A DNA stretch of 64,000 nucleotides from Absidia repens. Its lineage: Eukaryota > Mucoromycota > Mucoromycetes > Mucorales > Cunninghamellaceae. Within the stretch, counting starts at the first letter, position 1. The number at the start of each line of letters is the position of its first letter. Below the pieces are notes generated by a model. That model was not told the DNA's origin, did no database searches, and saw nothing but the letters and a program-made list of their open reading frames with translations. A program made the position numbers and the translations under genes. The DNA lies in contig MCGE01000004.1 in assembly GCA_002105175.1 (NCBI GenBank), forward strand, positions 1,116,001-1,180,000. Direction: 5' to 3'. This document shows positions 12,240 through 22,799 of the stretch, piece after piece.

Positions 12240-13469
12240 TCAAGTGTGAGTACTATGACGATAATCGACGTCTTGAGCATACTCTAGGACCACACCAACA
12301 AATTCATCCAGTATTTTTGAGTTGTTGTTGATATTCTTCAATAATGGCTGATGTTGATGTTGTTGCTGTTGCGACTCCTGTTGTTCTTGATAAGGGTACA
12401 AGAAGTTATGGACAGGAGGCAGAGTCAATTCCGAGGATGGCGAAGTCGATGGTAACGACTCGTCTGATGTGCTGATGCTACTTTCACTACTGCTACTAGT
12501 CCGTCGGCGTAAACTTGTGCTGGATACCAGAGAAGGGCACATTGAATCGATGGACGGCAATTGAATTTTTTGATGTGGCGAATTGTAAAATGGTAGATCT
12601 GATCTCCATGAACGGTTTTCTTCATTGTCATCATCGTCTTCTTCAATTTCGTCCTCTATTTCATCGTCATCTTCAATAACATGGTCGTGAATAAAAGTGG
12701 GTTGATATTGATATCGGTGACGATGGGTTATGCGATGGTGACTTGGTGGTGGGGAAGCTGATGAGAAGGCGGATGTTGAAGAATATGGTGATGATGGCGA
12801 TGGCGATGGAGAGGGTGCTGATGATGCTGATGATGCTGATGAGGATAAGGGCAGTTTTGCTTTTGTGTTGATTTTTCTACCTAGTCGCCGGATGATTTCT
12901 TCCCTGATAAAGTTTTGCTTTTCTATAGTGTCTTGATCACCAAACTTTTGTTTTGCGCATCTGTAAACTCGACATCGTAGATCATTTTGTCGGTTTTTTT
13001 CACGATTTTCGGCCCGCCATTTTCGCATCCTATGAGTTTTTTTTTATTTATTTTTTAAGAAAAAAAAGTTGGAAATGGGGAAGCTATTAATACTTTTTCA
13101 TCAACCATTTCTAAAAAAAAATACCTTTCAGTCGTTTCTTCCTTTGAGACTATTTTTTTGGCATGACCCTTCCATCTTTTTTGATCGCGACTTCTTATGT
13201 ATGGAATATTATGGATGTTGGGGTTTTCCATATGTCGTTTCCTAAAAAAGAACACAGTGGTAAAACAAAAAGGGGGAGAGAATCAATATTATGAAGGGTG
13301 AATCAAAACAAACAAAAAAGATACTAACTACTTACAAATTTGATCGTGTGGCAAACACTAACATAAAAATAAGATATTGGTCAAAAAGGAATAGATATAA
13401 TGATATTTTCTTACATTTTGGACATTGAGAGCAGGAGTAAACTCTAGTAAAATCGTCGTTTTGTGTCAT
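12240..13469 (-). CDS. C2H2 zinc-finger protein with DUF3020 domain
   Basis: Four exons were rebuilt on the minus strand: 13469-13415, 13357-13336 (22 nt), 13241-13125 and 13029-12240, giving 327 aa. Exons 1-3 encode one C2H2 finger, YSCSQCPKLFATRSNLKRH with a second His seven residues on. They are followed by a basic linker and MRKWRAENREKNRQNDLRCR...KFG, which matches my memory of DUF3020, a short fungal domain often found near zinc fingers. The rest is low-complexity: Ser/Pro tracts, an acidic stretch (DDDEIEDEIEEDDDD) and a Gln/His-rich segment near the C-terminus. A nuclear, DNA-binding role is inferred from the finger and the basic DUF3020 helix. No target can be named. The 22-nt exon supplies the hydrophobic half of the finger, so the gene is easily mis-annotated from the downstream ATG at 13028. 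Confidence 0.75.
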
Positions 13470-14807
13470 TATTTCTTGTATACGCCTTTCTTTTAATATG
13501 TTAATGTAAATAAAAATATGTAAAAAAGTTAACGAAAGAGAGAAAGAGTAAAAAGGAAAAGAAGGTATAGAGTTTTATGCCTTTTTACTTTTGTCTATTT
13601 AAACTCCGTCAATATAAATTTTTCACATTGCCAACATCAAGGTGTACTGTACATATTGCATATGAATGATCTTTTTCATTTACCCGGGTCAAAAAAAAAA
13701 AAAGAAGAATCAGTGCTACCGTTATGATAATAATCTTGTTTTGATGGATAGTTTATTCATTGAATGATGGTTTTGATTTCTTCCTTTCTTTTGGGCTCTC
13801 TTGCCAAATTACTTATACATTCTACATTAAAATATTGTAACCAAGAACCGCTATAGTTATATCCTTTACTACTTGGTTATTGTTTTATTATTATTATTCT
13901 TTACCCATCATACACTTCATTATTATGCATGTATGTTTATGTAAAAAAAATAAAAGACGGATCATCACCTTGAAAAATCATATATCTCATTCCCGGCCTA
14001 CCCCTGAATTCCCTGGAGTTGAGTAAAAAAATAAAACTGAAAAAAAGAAACAGAGCATTCCAAATCCATCTCAAATTAAAAACTAGGTATCTCACTTTGA
14101 TTACATATGAAAAGATGTAAAAATGTAAAAACGAAAATGAAGTCAAATACCAAATCAATTCATATAAATAAATAAAAAAAGAAATATCATAACAAAGAAG
14201 CAAATAAAGCGGGGTAAAGGGGGCTTGATTAAATTTTCATCCATTTTTTTCATCTGACATTAATAATATGTGACCTTTCAAGATATTTCTCGTCTATTTA
14301 CAGCATTGCACAGTAAAGTATGTACTATACTACAAGACGTATTGGCATTTTGATCTAGCTGTTGATAAAAATAATATTAAGCATGATTACTAAATAAAAA
14401 CAAAAGCATAATTTGACGTATTGCACATCATTCCTTGCCCTATCACATTTGTATCCGCATCATTTCGTCAGTTTATATCGAGAACTTTGTATTATAGATA
14501 GGGAATTGTGGCAGTAGTATTACAGTAAACACAAAAGACCAGCAGCATAACACCAACACGAGTATCAGCATTATTGCACACCACCATCATCAACACCAGC
14601 ATCAACACCCATACCAATATCAATATCATCAAACCAAATCAAATCTGTAGGCTTTATCAAATAAAAATACATTCTTTATTTCTAAAATCACAAACCAACA
14701 AAAAATACCAATACTAATCATTATACTAACACCCAACATAAACACTATAGTTTCAAGCTAACATTAACACTGTGGTATAGACTGTGACTAAATCCAGTAC
14801 GACTTTA
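13470..14807. other. Intergenic, no recognisable gene
   Basis: AT-rich. Contains an A-run near 13690 and a CACCATCATCAACACCAGCATC-like low-complexity stretch at about 14578-14635. The open frame at 13937-14203 (-) has no motif and is probably chance. Confidence 0.4.
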
Positions 14808-15720
14808 TTATCCGTACATAAGATCCCTGGCTTCTTCCTCTTCTTCTTGTTTGACCTGTTCTTCAGTTTCCACCTTGAAACGACACATCGGACACGTGTT
14901 GTGTAGTTGGAGCCACGGTAGTAAACATTCTTGATCAAAGTAGTGCCCACTATAATAATCACAACAATAACAAAGGTTAGTAAAACAAACCTCACAATAC
15001 CATCATCCTATTACCATGGCATTTTGGTCACCTTGTCCTGACTTGATTGTAAAACGTCCTTGCATATGATACATGTTTCTTCACTAAAACAAAGGTAACA
15101 AAAAACAAGGAATAACATTTATATAGCTGTGCATGGTTGCATCCCAGTCAGCTTACCTCGATATTAAGTTTTTGGCAATGTTTGGCAGGGACGTCATAAA
15201 CCGTTTGGATGCTGGTGGAGGCCCTTTTGCATTACTTTGCGATTCTTCCAATAATTGAGATACTAGATTATCCAAAAACTGCTCTTGATTGGCATCCCCG
15301 TCGGCTTGCATTTGTAGCTGGTGTTGACGAAACAAACTAATGGTTCAAAAAAAAAAAAACTCCCCAGATCAGTCGGTTTGAAGCAGTGGCGGGAAATCCG
15401 TATTATCAACCGTTAACCCTGTCCATCATCGTTCTTCCACTCTACTTACTTGGCTGTTTGTAATAATTGATTAACACTATCTGAAGTTGACATAATATTG
15501 CTAGGAATTCGATAACTTGAAGAGGACGATGTCGGGGTCATAAAGTCATCCAAATCGACGTTGTAGGTTCCTATTGATCTCGTTCGCCCGCTACTGTTGT
15601 TGTTGCTTGAAATGTTTAGTTCATCTAATCGAAAAGAAGCGTAAAGATCCCTAAGATTAATATGATTTCGAATGTGTTATAGTTCTTTTTTCTCTCTACA
15701 TTACCAAAATAACTTGCCAT
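14808..15720 (-). CDS. RING-H2 E3 ubiquitin ligase (RNF115/126-like)
   Basis: Five exons on the minus strand: 15720-15705, 15624-15450, 15336-15157, 15083-15015 and 14949-14808, giving 193 aa. The C-terminal RING-H2 is complete: CIICKDVL, then MPCGHYFDQECLLPWL, then NTCPMCRF, matching C-x2-C ... C-x-H-x2-H/F-type ligand order seen in RNF126/RNF115-like ligases. The N-terminus is Ser-rich and apparently disordered. A helix-rich middle (QEQFLDNLVSQLLEES) precedes the RING, as in that family. A glutamate-rich tail (KQEEEEEARDLMYG) closes the protein. It should transfer ubiquitin from an E2; substrates cannot be read from sequence. The intron inside the Cys-Gly of the zinc ligands is phase-consistent. 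The start is chosen because MASYF joins in frame to DELNIS. Confidence 0.85.
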
Positions 15721-16472
15721 AATAAAGAGTGTGAAGCAAAGAAAAAAGCTGCCGCGTAACCAAGGAAGAAATTACAGAAAAAAAAAAACGCGGAAGTTAA
15801 AAATATTTAGTCTTTTTTTTCTAGGATGTTGCCGACCTGATTTTCATAAAATTCCGTTCATGCAGAAACGCATAAATTTTTATAAACAATGGCCTCTTAT
15901 ATACTTACGCTCCATGACCGTACGATTCTCTGGTCATCTTTGCTAGGGTAAGATTGAAATGCCGTCTGATATCGATTACTATGGTTTATGTCAGTAAAAC
16001 AACAACATCAATAGAAAAGAGGTTTCATTAAGCGTTACATCGGTCATCAAATAAATCTAGAGATTTTAGATGAAGGCCTGATAGAGGGTATTTCATTCGG
16101 CAACTTTGATCAATTGATATCTAGCTAAGCAATCATGAAACCGACTGTTCTGAGAAGACTGTGATAGCGTTGCTAATGTGACTCTAATAAAATAGTGCTT
16201 TTTATATTATTTGTATAAATCTATATCACTATGCTGAAGTAAAATAATAATAATAATTGAACAGGACCATGTCATGCTGGATTGTTTTTATTTCACATAT
16301 TCCATGTACAGCAGACACAATGAGTAAAATAAAGGGAAAACATAAATATGTAAAGCAACTATGACATTGGCTTTTATTGAGTAAAAAAAAAAAAATTAGA
16401 ATTATATAAGATACTAGAAGAGAAGGATAAAGAATAAAAATCGAAAAAAAAACTACACAAACTAAGCGACAA
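15721..16472. other. Intergenic, no recognisable gene
   Basis: AT-rich with A-runs. Probably contains the 5' flank of the RING gene and the 3' flank of the Ato gene that ends at 16473. No coding sequence is supported. Confidence 0.4.
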
Positions 16473-16989
16473 TCAATTCAAAGGACCAACGGGTACCAAA
16501 AAATGGGATGAGTCCTTTGTCAGTAGTCCAGCAAGGGCGACATACCAAGCAATTAACGCAGTGATAATTCCAAAAGCACCACCAGATATTTGTAAGGTGA
16601 CGCTATTATTGAACTTGCCAGCTGTGAGAAGAGTGAATGTAATGAAAAGCATAAAAAATAAAGATACCAAGCCCATCGACGACCGGTGTGTAGCGATCAG
16701 CAAGATACCAGTAAAAATAGTCCAACCAAGCAAATAAAATCCCAATGAATGATTGAGAGTCGCAGTATCGCCTTCATAGCTTTCAAGTATACCTGATCCA
16801 GGAATGAATATGTATCCAAAAGAAAGCCAGAACGCTCCATAGCTTGAGAAAGCAGTAGCGCCGAATGTGTTGCCAGTCTAAGGAAAAGCGGTTGGATAAA
16901 TAATAATGGAAGTTAGAAGATCATCGAGGACTTTAAGTGTTCTGTTTTTAGTAGCTTACTCTAAATTCCCACATACCGGCCAGTAACTG

Positions 16990-17026
<37 letters not shown>

Positions 17027-17337
17027 CAATTTGACAACAAATGGTTAATCATCAGCATAAATATACATACTCGCCATACATTCCTGGTTTTCTTTACCTG
17101 CGCAAGTCCACCATAAAACATAGCTAAACCAGTCACCACTCCATGAGGGGCCGTGGCGGATAAACCAGCACCGGCGTTATGGAGAGACAACACAAATGTG
17201 GTCAATGCGAAAGCTGACAACCCGAGAGGTGCTGGGTTAGCAATCACGACAGGAGCAACAGCAACAGGGGGAGGAGGAGTCACTTGTTGTTCATACTTGG
17301 ACTCAACATCTTGAATATGCTGTTGTTCAGAAGACAT
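16473..17337 (-). CDS. Acetate/ammonium-type transporter, GPR1/FUN34/YaaH (Ato) family, paralogue 1
   Basis: Three exons: 17337-17098, 16986-16960 (27 nt) and 16877-16473, giving 223 aa. The family signature [10 protein letters not shown] opens the first membrane segment. Further hydrophobic blocks ([34 protein letters not shown]) give the six-helix plan expected of AceTr channels/symporters, ending FLVPVGPLN. The N-terminal 35 residues are hydrophilic and proline-rich ([10 protein letters not shown]). The 27-nt micro-exon encodes LLAGMWEFR. Family members carry acetate or related short carboxylates across the plasma membrane; ammonium export was proposed for yeast Ato proteins. The second paralogue lies 3.6 kb away on the same strand with the same exon lengths. 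Intron 1 contains a TA microsatellite. Confidence 0.9.
16991..17024. repeat. (TA)n microsatellite in Ato paralogue 1 intron 1
   Basis: An almost uninterrupted TA run of more than 25 nt just upstream (gene sense) of the 27-nt exon acceptor. Confidence 0.9.
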
Positions 17338-18770
17338 AATATTTTGGAAGATTTTTTTTAAAAAAAAAAATTATAAATAAAGAAAAAGTAGAGATATATG
17401 AAAAAGGTAAAGAAAGAGTCAACAACAAAAATTTCGTTTTTATATTATGGTTTTGAAACCCAGCTAGTAGCCTGTTCTTTTTTTACTGAGCTGCGTTGTG
17501 TGATTTGGTTCTTTGTCAAATTCATCTCAAGAAATAACAGTAGAACAGTAAAATAATTATAGAAATAGAGCGAAATTAAACATAAAAATGGTAGGGACAA
17601 TATTTTACGAACGGTTTGATATATATTTTTTTTCACTCTTTCATGCGTGGTTGGATTTGCTCAAAGCCAAAAAAGAAAAGATCGGCATTTAAATGGTTCC
17701 GGATCACCTGCCTAATATGGTTCTTCTTCCAGACAAACACACCACTCACAATCGTGTGAACGAGGAGAACCATTTCAACATTATACAAAGAGGGATTAAT
17801 GGGTCATTATAAAGCGCTGGCCTGGAGGGAAAACCTTAACTCAGTACGAGTTCCTGGTCCTTCTGAAAGATCCAAGATTTCTTTTCATCTCCCCATTGTG
17901 AGAACTGTACACAATACAGCTATTCATCATATCAAACCTGTCAACGGCAAGTCAAATAAACCCATTTTGATTGAACTTTTAAGGAGAGTAATTTATATAC
18001 AGCGATCTCGATACATCGCTAAAGGTACAGTATTCTGCTTGATATTAGTGGTAAACCTAAACCTGATTTTTTTTATTCCTGTTTCGAAGTCGTACAATAG
18101 AGCAAATGTGTCACCGAAAACCCCGCAATTCTTCTCATACAATTTATATCCAACAATGTGATTTATTGGCAAGACACTTCTACAAATTCTAAAACTAAAT
18201 TATCATCATCTATGTCCAAATGCAGTTCGATTTTTACACCAAAAAGAACAAAAACAAAAACAAAAACTGAATCATGATATATTTAGAAGAAAAAAAAAAG
18301 AACCATCCAGCACCTACAGGTACAGGTCCTTCGGAATTGTTCACCGCGAATCACACAAAATAAAATGCTTTTCTTGACACAAAAAAAGTATGATGCCAAA
18401 AAAAAAAAAATAAGTACGCCAAATACATGGCTGAAAGCCAAGAATTTACCAAATTAACAAACGCTTTAAGGCTGAAAGCAATACGCCTCAATCTTCATAT
18501 TTTTATGCATTCCTCTCCGCATATTTTTTTGTGCCTTTTTTTCATGGCCATTTTCAAAACAATTCAAGAAGTCCCTTGCACCCCTAGATTTAGAAGCACA
18601 ATACAGTTGACAGGGCACGGAGCACGACGTTTGATCAAAGCTACCTCATACCTAATCTTTGTTTTTGTTTTTGTTTTTTATACGCATAGGCACTGTATAC
18701 TGTACCCGCAAATACCAATTAAAAAGACAAATTCAACGTATATGATAAGGAGAATGTAAAACCAAAAAGA
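17338..18770. other. Intergenic, no supported gene
   Basis: Contains two plus-strand open frames, 17799-18161 and 18427-18759, with no motif, no signal and no splice-joined partner. Both look like chance frames. A-runs and a duplicated GTTTTTGTTTTTGTTTTT tract (about 18659-18676) are present. Confidence 0.4.
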
Positions 18771-18772
18771 TT

Positions 18773-18850
18773 AGACATATTTTATTCGGATATAAATATA
18801 TACAATGGCTACTAAATTAAAGCGGTTCAATGCTAATACTATGACACATG
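18773..18850 (-). repeat. Partial family R fragment (orientation A)
   Basis: GACATATTTTATTCGGATATAAATATATACAATGG-like sequence matches the segment just upstream of the core in copies 4, 6, 7 and 8. The core is absent. It lies immediately before copy 5, which has the opposite orientation. Confidence 0.5.
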
Positions 18851-18949
18851 TCTAAACGTGAAGCGATAGGTGTGTGTGTGAGTAAGTATGGAGCGTACAG
18901 GCGTCGGGGTATATTGGTGTAGAATCACCTTTACGAAAGACAAACTTGC

Positions 18950-19900
18950 TCAATAATAGAGCGGGACTATTCTATTGTGAAGTGGTCTAATAAACTATGC
19001 AGGCCGAATTATTCCATCTTATATGCAGACGGCAAAAAAAAAAAAAAAGGAACAACCATGTCACCGATGTTTAATAAGAGCGGTGTCTGACATAAAAAGA
19101 AAACCATTATATTGATGATACTGTCGAGTCTTGATTTTTGGAAAAAAGAAGCGAAGAAAAAAAAAAGGGGGGGGTTCCTTGTATTTTCACAAAGAACGAA
19201 CTGATTTTTATTTTTGCCTCTGAATGCTGAGAGCAAAATATATTTAACCCCGCAAACGTGGCGCTTATTTATTTTCTCCCATACCAATATTTCTTAATTT
19301 CCCTCTTTCTTTTTCTTCACCATTCAACTTCTATGGGGCTATGTTGAACTTAGAATAGTATCAGGACTAGTTTAAAAGCGTTTTCAGAAAAGGGATTACA
19401 AGATGCATGGGGAAACCCTTTCATTTTGGATCTAGAATCTGAAGGCACCATTAATTGATTTTTTGGAGCCTCCATTAGCTTGGCACAATATTAGTTTATT
19501 CATAGTTTGTTTCTACTTGGGAATAGAATATGTCTCTTTTTACATGCTTCAATGAAATATGTCCCATTAGTCACTTTCATGTCTTATGCAATAGATTCCT
19601 TATTTTACAACCGTTACATCTTTTGATTAGTGCTGACCGTTGTAGTGCTTCAATAAAAAATATTCCTTTATATTCTTTCTCATGTATTTTATGCCTTGTA
19701 CAGTATATTAGAACCCTTTGTTTACAATTGTACCTTTTGCTTAGTATTGACCATGATCAGAATGTCCATTAATTTCCTTCATCTCCTTGCAATAGATCAT
19801 CCTTCCTTCTGTTAAATCCCTTATGACCGCTCTCCTTTAGTTTAGTTAGTATCTAACAATAAGTTTCAATAAAACACCTTTCTATTAACAATCCTCTGTC
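18950..19900 (+). repeat. Dispersed repeat family R, copy 5 (orientation B)
   Basis: The distal part matches copy 4 in reverse complement (CAGGCCGAATTATTCC at about 18999; AACAACCATGTCACC at about 19050). Then come CCGCAAACGTGGCG, TTCACCATTCAACTTC, the core GATGCATGGGGAAACCCTTT at about 19402, the GGCACCATTAATTGATT...GGAGCCTC hairpin and several ~95-nt degenerate units. It lies between the two Ato paralogues and is non-coding. Confidence 0.8.
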
Positions 19901-20958
19901 TCATTTGATATTGAACAATGTCCCTATTATAACTATTTTATGAGAGTTCCACTAAATACTTGCTTTCTAGTTACCCCACTACGACCATTCCCCCCCTAAA
20001 GACCCAGAAACTAGTTAGCAGCCTTAGATCATTTATTATCAAAGATATTTACTTTTCGATCAATCATATAAATGAATATAGGTCGCGCTGTGCATGTACC
20101 TCTCGCTATAGTGTAGTGTTTGCTAACTTATTTATCAATATTTTTCTTCAAGACTAGCGACTGAAGGACAATTCTAGGTCACTATATTAAGTGTAATATG
20201 AAACATGGCCCCATTCCCTCACTAACAGTCGTATCACTCAATCTAGATCATGCGGCCATAGCGTAACACTTCCCCTTCCCACTACATAGACATACTGTAT
20301 ATATCTAGCTCATTATTTTTGGATGTGGGAGATATAAAAATTTGAAGCTCCAAAACTGAAAATGGTCAATTACCCCACATTATTGCTGTTTGCGGTGTTT
20401 TGTGCTGGCTGCGTTTTTAAAAATACTTTAGCAAGCCCTCTCAACCCGGTATGGGTGGATTTTTCAAATGCCGCCTTTTTCGTTTGACATCCCAAAATGA
20501 AAGATATTTTCGCTATTCATCATTAAAAAAATATATATGCATATATATGATGGCAAGAATATAATAGAGAAATATGGAAGAAGAGGGATATACTTCAATC
20601 GATGATTTTCTACCAAACGACAGGAGTAGATCAATCTTAATGTGCGGTGGATCGGAGACTAGCGGATCAGATCGGTAGAAAATTGATACAATCGAGTATT
20701 TTCATTAGGGGTATATTTCTAATTTGAGAAAACTGTATTTTATAAAACTAGGTAAAATATAATAGAGAGAATAAAGAATGAATTTTTATTTACTGAATAC
20801 ATGAAGATGATATATGAATGAATATGAATAAATGATTGAATGACAATAATAATGAGACAAATGCGCTATGAATATGGAATGAAAAACAAAACGAAGAGGA
20901 GGGGGTAGATAATAAAACTACATTAAAATAAGACAAGGGATAACTAAAAACTAAACCA
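19901..20958. other. Intergenic between R copy 5 and Ato paralogue 2
   Basis: AT-rich, with a possible small secreted-peptide ORF at 20362-20487 (listed separately), a TA-rich palindromic stretch at about 20527-20548 and an inverted repeat (arms 20605-20614 and 20674-20683). Nothing else is supported. Confidence 0.4.
20362..20487 (+). CDS. Possible small secreted peptide ORF (41 aa)
   Basis: ATG 20362 starts MVNYPTLLLFAVFCAGC, a good signal-peptide core with a plausible cleavage site after TLASP-type residues. The ORF stops at 20485-20487. A TATAAAAA box lies about 30 nt upstream of the ATG. A GTATGG donor-like sequence follows the proline codon near residue 29, so this may be the first exon of a longer or decayed gene, but no matching downstream exon is visible. 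No family is recognised. Confidence 0.25.
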   Translation: MVNYPTLLLFAVFCAGCVFKNTLASPLNPVWVDFSNAAFFV

Positions 20959-21815
20959 TCAAGGTAGACGACCAATAGGTAAAATAAAAAAGGAATTGTC
21001 CGGAGTCAACATACCAGCCATAGCATTATAGAACGCCAGTACCGCCGTAATCAGACCGCACACACCACTAGCCATCGAAGTAGCTGAGCTTCCATTGAAC
21101 TTGTACGCCGCCGTCAACACATAAGTGAGAAATAGCATGAAGAATTGAGCAACTAATGTCAAACACGAGCGATGTGCGGCAACCAGCATCAGACCAGTAA
21201 ATAATGCCCAACCCACCATATATAGGCCAAGTGAATGATCAAATGCGTCTACTTGTCCACCATAGTCATTAATGATATTGGAGCTGGGCAAGTATATAAA
21301 GCCATATGATATCCAATACGCACCATAGCTAGTAAATGTTGTCGCCCCAAAAGTGTTACCTGTCTAAAAATGAAAAGTGAATACCATTTTTCATGAAACA
21401 TTTATCGTCATTACTTACTCGAAATTCCCACATGCCTGTCAAAACCTAAAATAATAATAATAATAATAGTAATGTAATAATAATAATAATAATGATAATA
21501 ATAATAATAATAAGAAGAAGAAGAAGAATTAATAACAATAACAATAATAAATAATGACATTCTACTTACTTGACAAATACCACCATAAAATACGGCCAGA
21601 CTGATGACAATATCTTCAGGACCATCTGGTGATACGCCAGCGCCAATAAGATGAAGGGATAAAACAAAAAGCGACATACCAAAAGCAAAAAGCCCTAAGG
21701 GGGCAGGATTGGCTGTAACTACATGGGCAACAGGAGGTGGAGGAGTAAGTGGGACAGGTATCTCAGTAACCATTTTATACCTGCTACTAACTACTTCAAT
21801 TGTTTCGATCGACAT
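20959..21815 (-). CDS. Acetate/ammonium-type transporter, GPR1/FUN34/YaaH (Ato) family, paralogue 2
   Basis: Three exons: 21815-21570, 21445-21419 (27 nt, VLTGMWEFR) and 21363-20959, giving 225 aa. NPAPLGLFAFGMSLF is the family signature. The last exon is 405 nt, the same length as in paralogue 1, and the end is FFILPIGRLP. The exon plan is identical to paralogue 1 although the proteins have diverged clearly, so the duplication is old. Membrane segments follow the six-helix Ato pattern. It probably transports acetate or another small carboxylate. Differences in the N-terminal tail suggest separate regulation; this is inference. Intron 1 carries a long AAT/AAG microsatellite. Confidence 0.9.
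21450..21550. repeat. (AAT)n/(AAG)n microsatellite in Ato paralogue 2 intron 1
   Basis: A run of AAT triplets passing into AAG triplets and back into AAC/AAT, inside the intron that precedes the 27-nt exon. Confidence 0.9.
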
Positions 21816-22780
21816 GATTATTGCTGACGATGGTGACAGTGCCCGTACAATTTAAGTGTAGAACGCGTATAGTTATATAGTGATACCAGATCGAATACGA
21901 CGCACGTTAAAATAATAAAGCAAGGAGAAAGAAAAAGAAAAAGAAAAAGAAAAAGTAAAACCGCAGGGTTTTTATAATGGCCTTGTGAAATTTAATCCCC
22001 GAACACACTTCGTTCAAACTTTGAAATAAGGTTCATGATCAACTATTCTGTATCTACGGTTTATCGAAATTATACTCTCCATGACGACTTTCTGATCCCA
22101 AAGCAATCACTATCGAAGCAACAGTCCTAGAGGCTCTAATGTGAATGCCTTTTAGTGCTTGTACCTATAAGTTGAATTTGAAGTGTTTCTTTTTTCTTTA
22201 TTTATTTATTCATCTTCTCGCAATGTAATTTGAGGAAAAGAGCTGGTTGAAATATACCTGTAAAAAGCGAGCCATCATATCCTAGCTATTTTGCGGGGAT
22301 TACCCCTTCCAGTTTTTCAAAATTTTCTGGGCTTTAAACATCGCGCACTTCGAATCGAAAAACAAAAAGGTCTACTTGGTGACAAGGGCTGTTATCGAAG
22401 GTGAAGTATGGAAATAGACTCCTTCGTCATTTTGAGCTTTCGTAAGCAAACACAGAATTAATAACACGTTTTCTCTTGGAGAGAGTTTTATTTATTTATT
22501 TATTTTACTATGTTATGCAAAATGAAAATAATGAACATATATAGTAATATCCAGCACAGCTGCAGAGGCTATAGCATTTTATACGGAAGACTACCGCTAG
22601 TGACACAGCCTTGATTGATTGAGATGTATGGTCGATCAGTAATGGAGTCAGATTTCATAAAATGTGACCAAACTCTGCTAACCAGTTGTCCATTGACAGT
22701 ATGAATATGGTTCATTGGCAGAAATCATTCATACTCTACTGTAGTGTTATACTCAAGGTAAGAGCTATGTTTATGCACTA
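21816..22780. other. Intergenic, no recognisable gene
   Basis: Contains an (AAAAAG)n tract at about 21928-21955 upstream of Ato paralogue 2 and a TTTATTTATTTATTTTA run near 22488-22505. No coding sequence is seen. Confidence 0.4.
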
Positions 22781-22799
22781 CACAATATGTTAGAAGATG

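Noticed and set aside
17799..18161. 120-codon plus-strand open frame
   Set aside because: Composition and lack of any motif fit a chance frame. No promoter, intron or domain evidence.
18427..18759. 110-codon plus-strand open frame
   Set aside because: Contains FVFVFVFY from a GTTTTT repeat tract and no recognisable domain.
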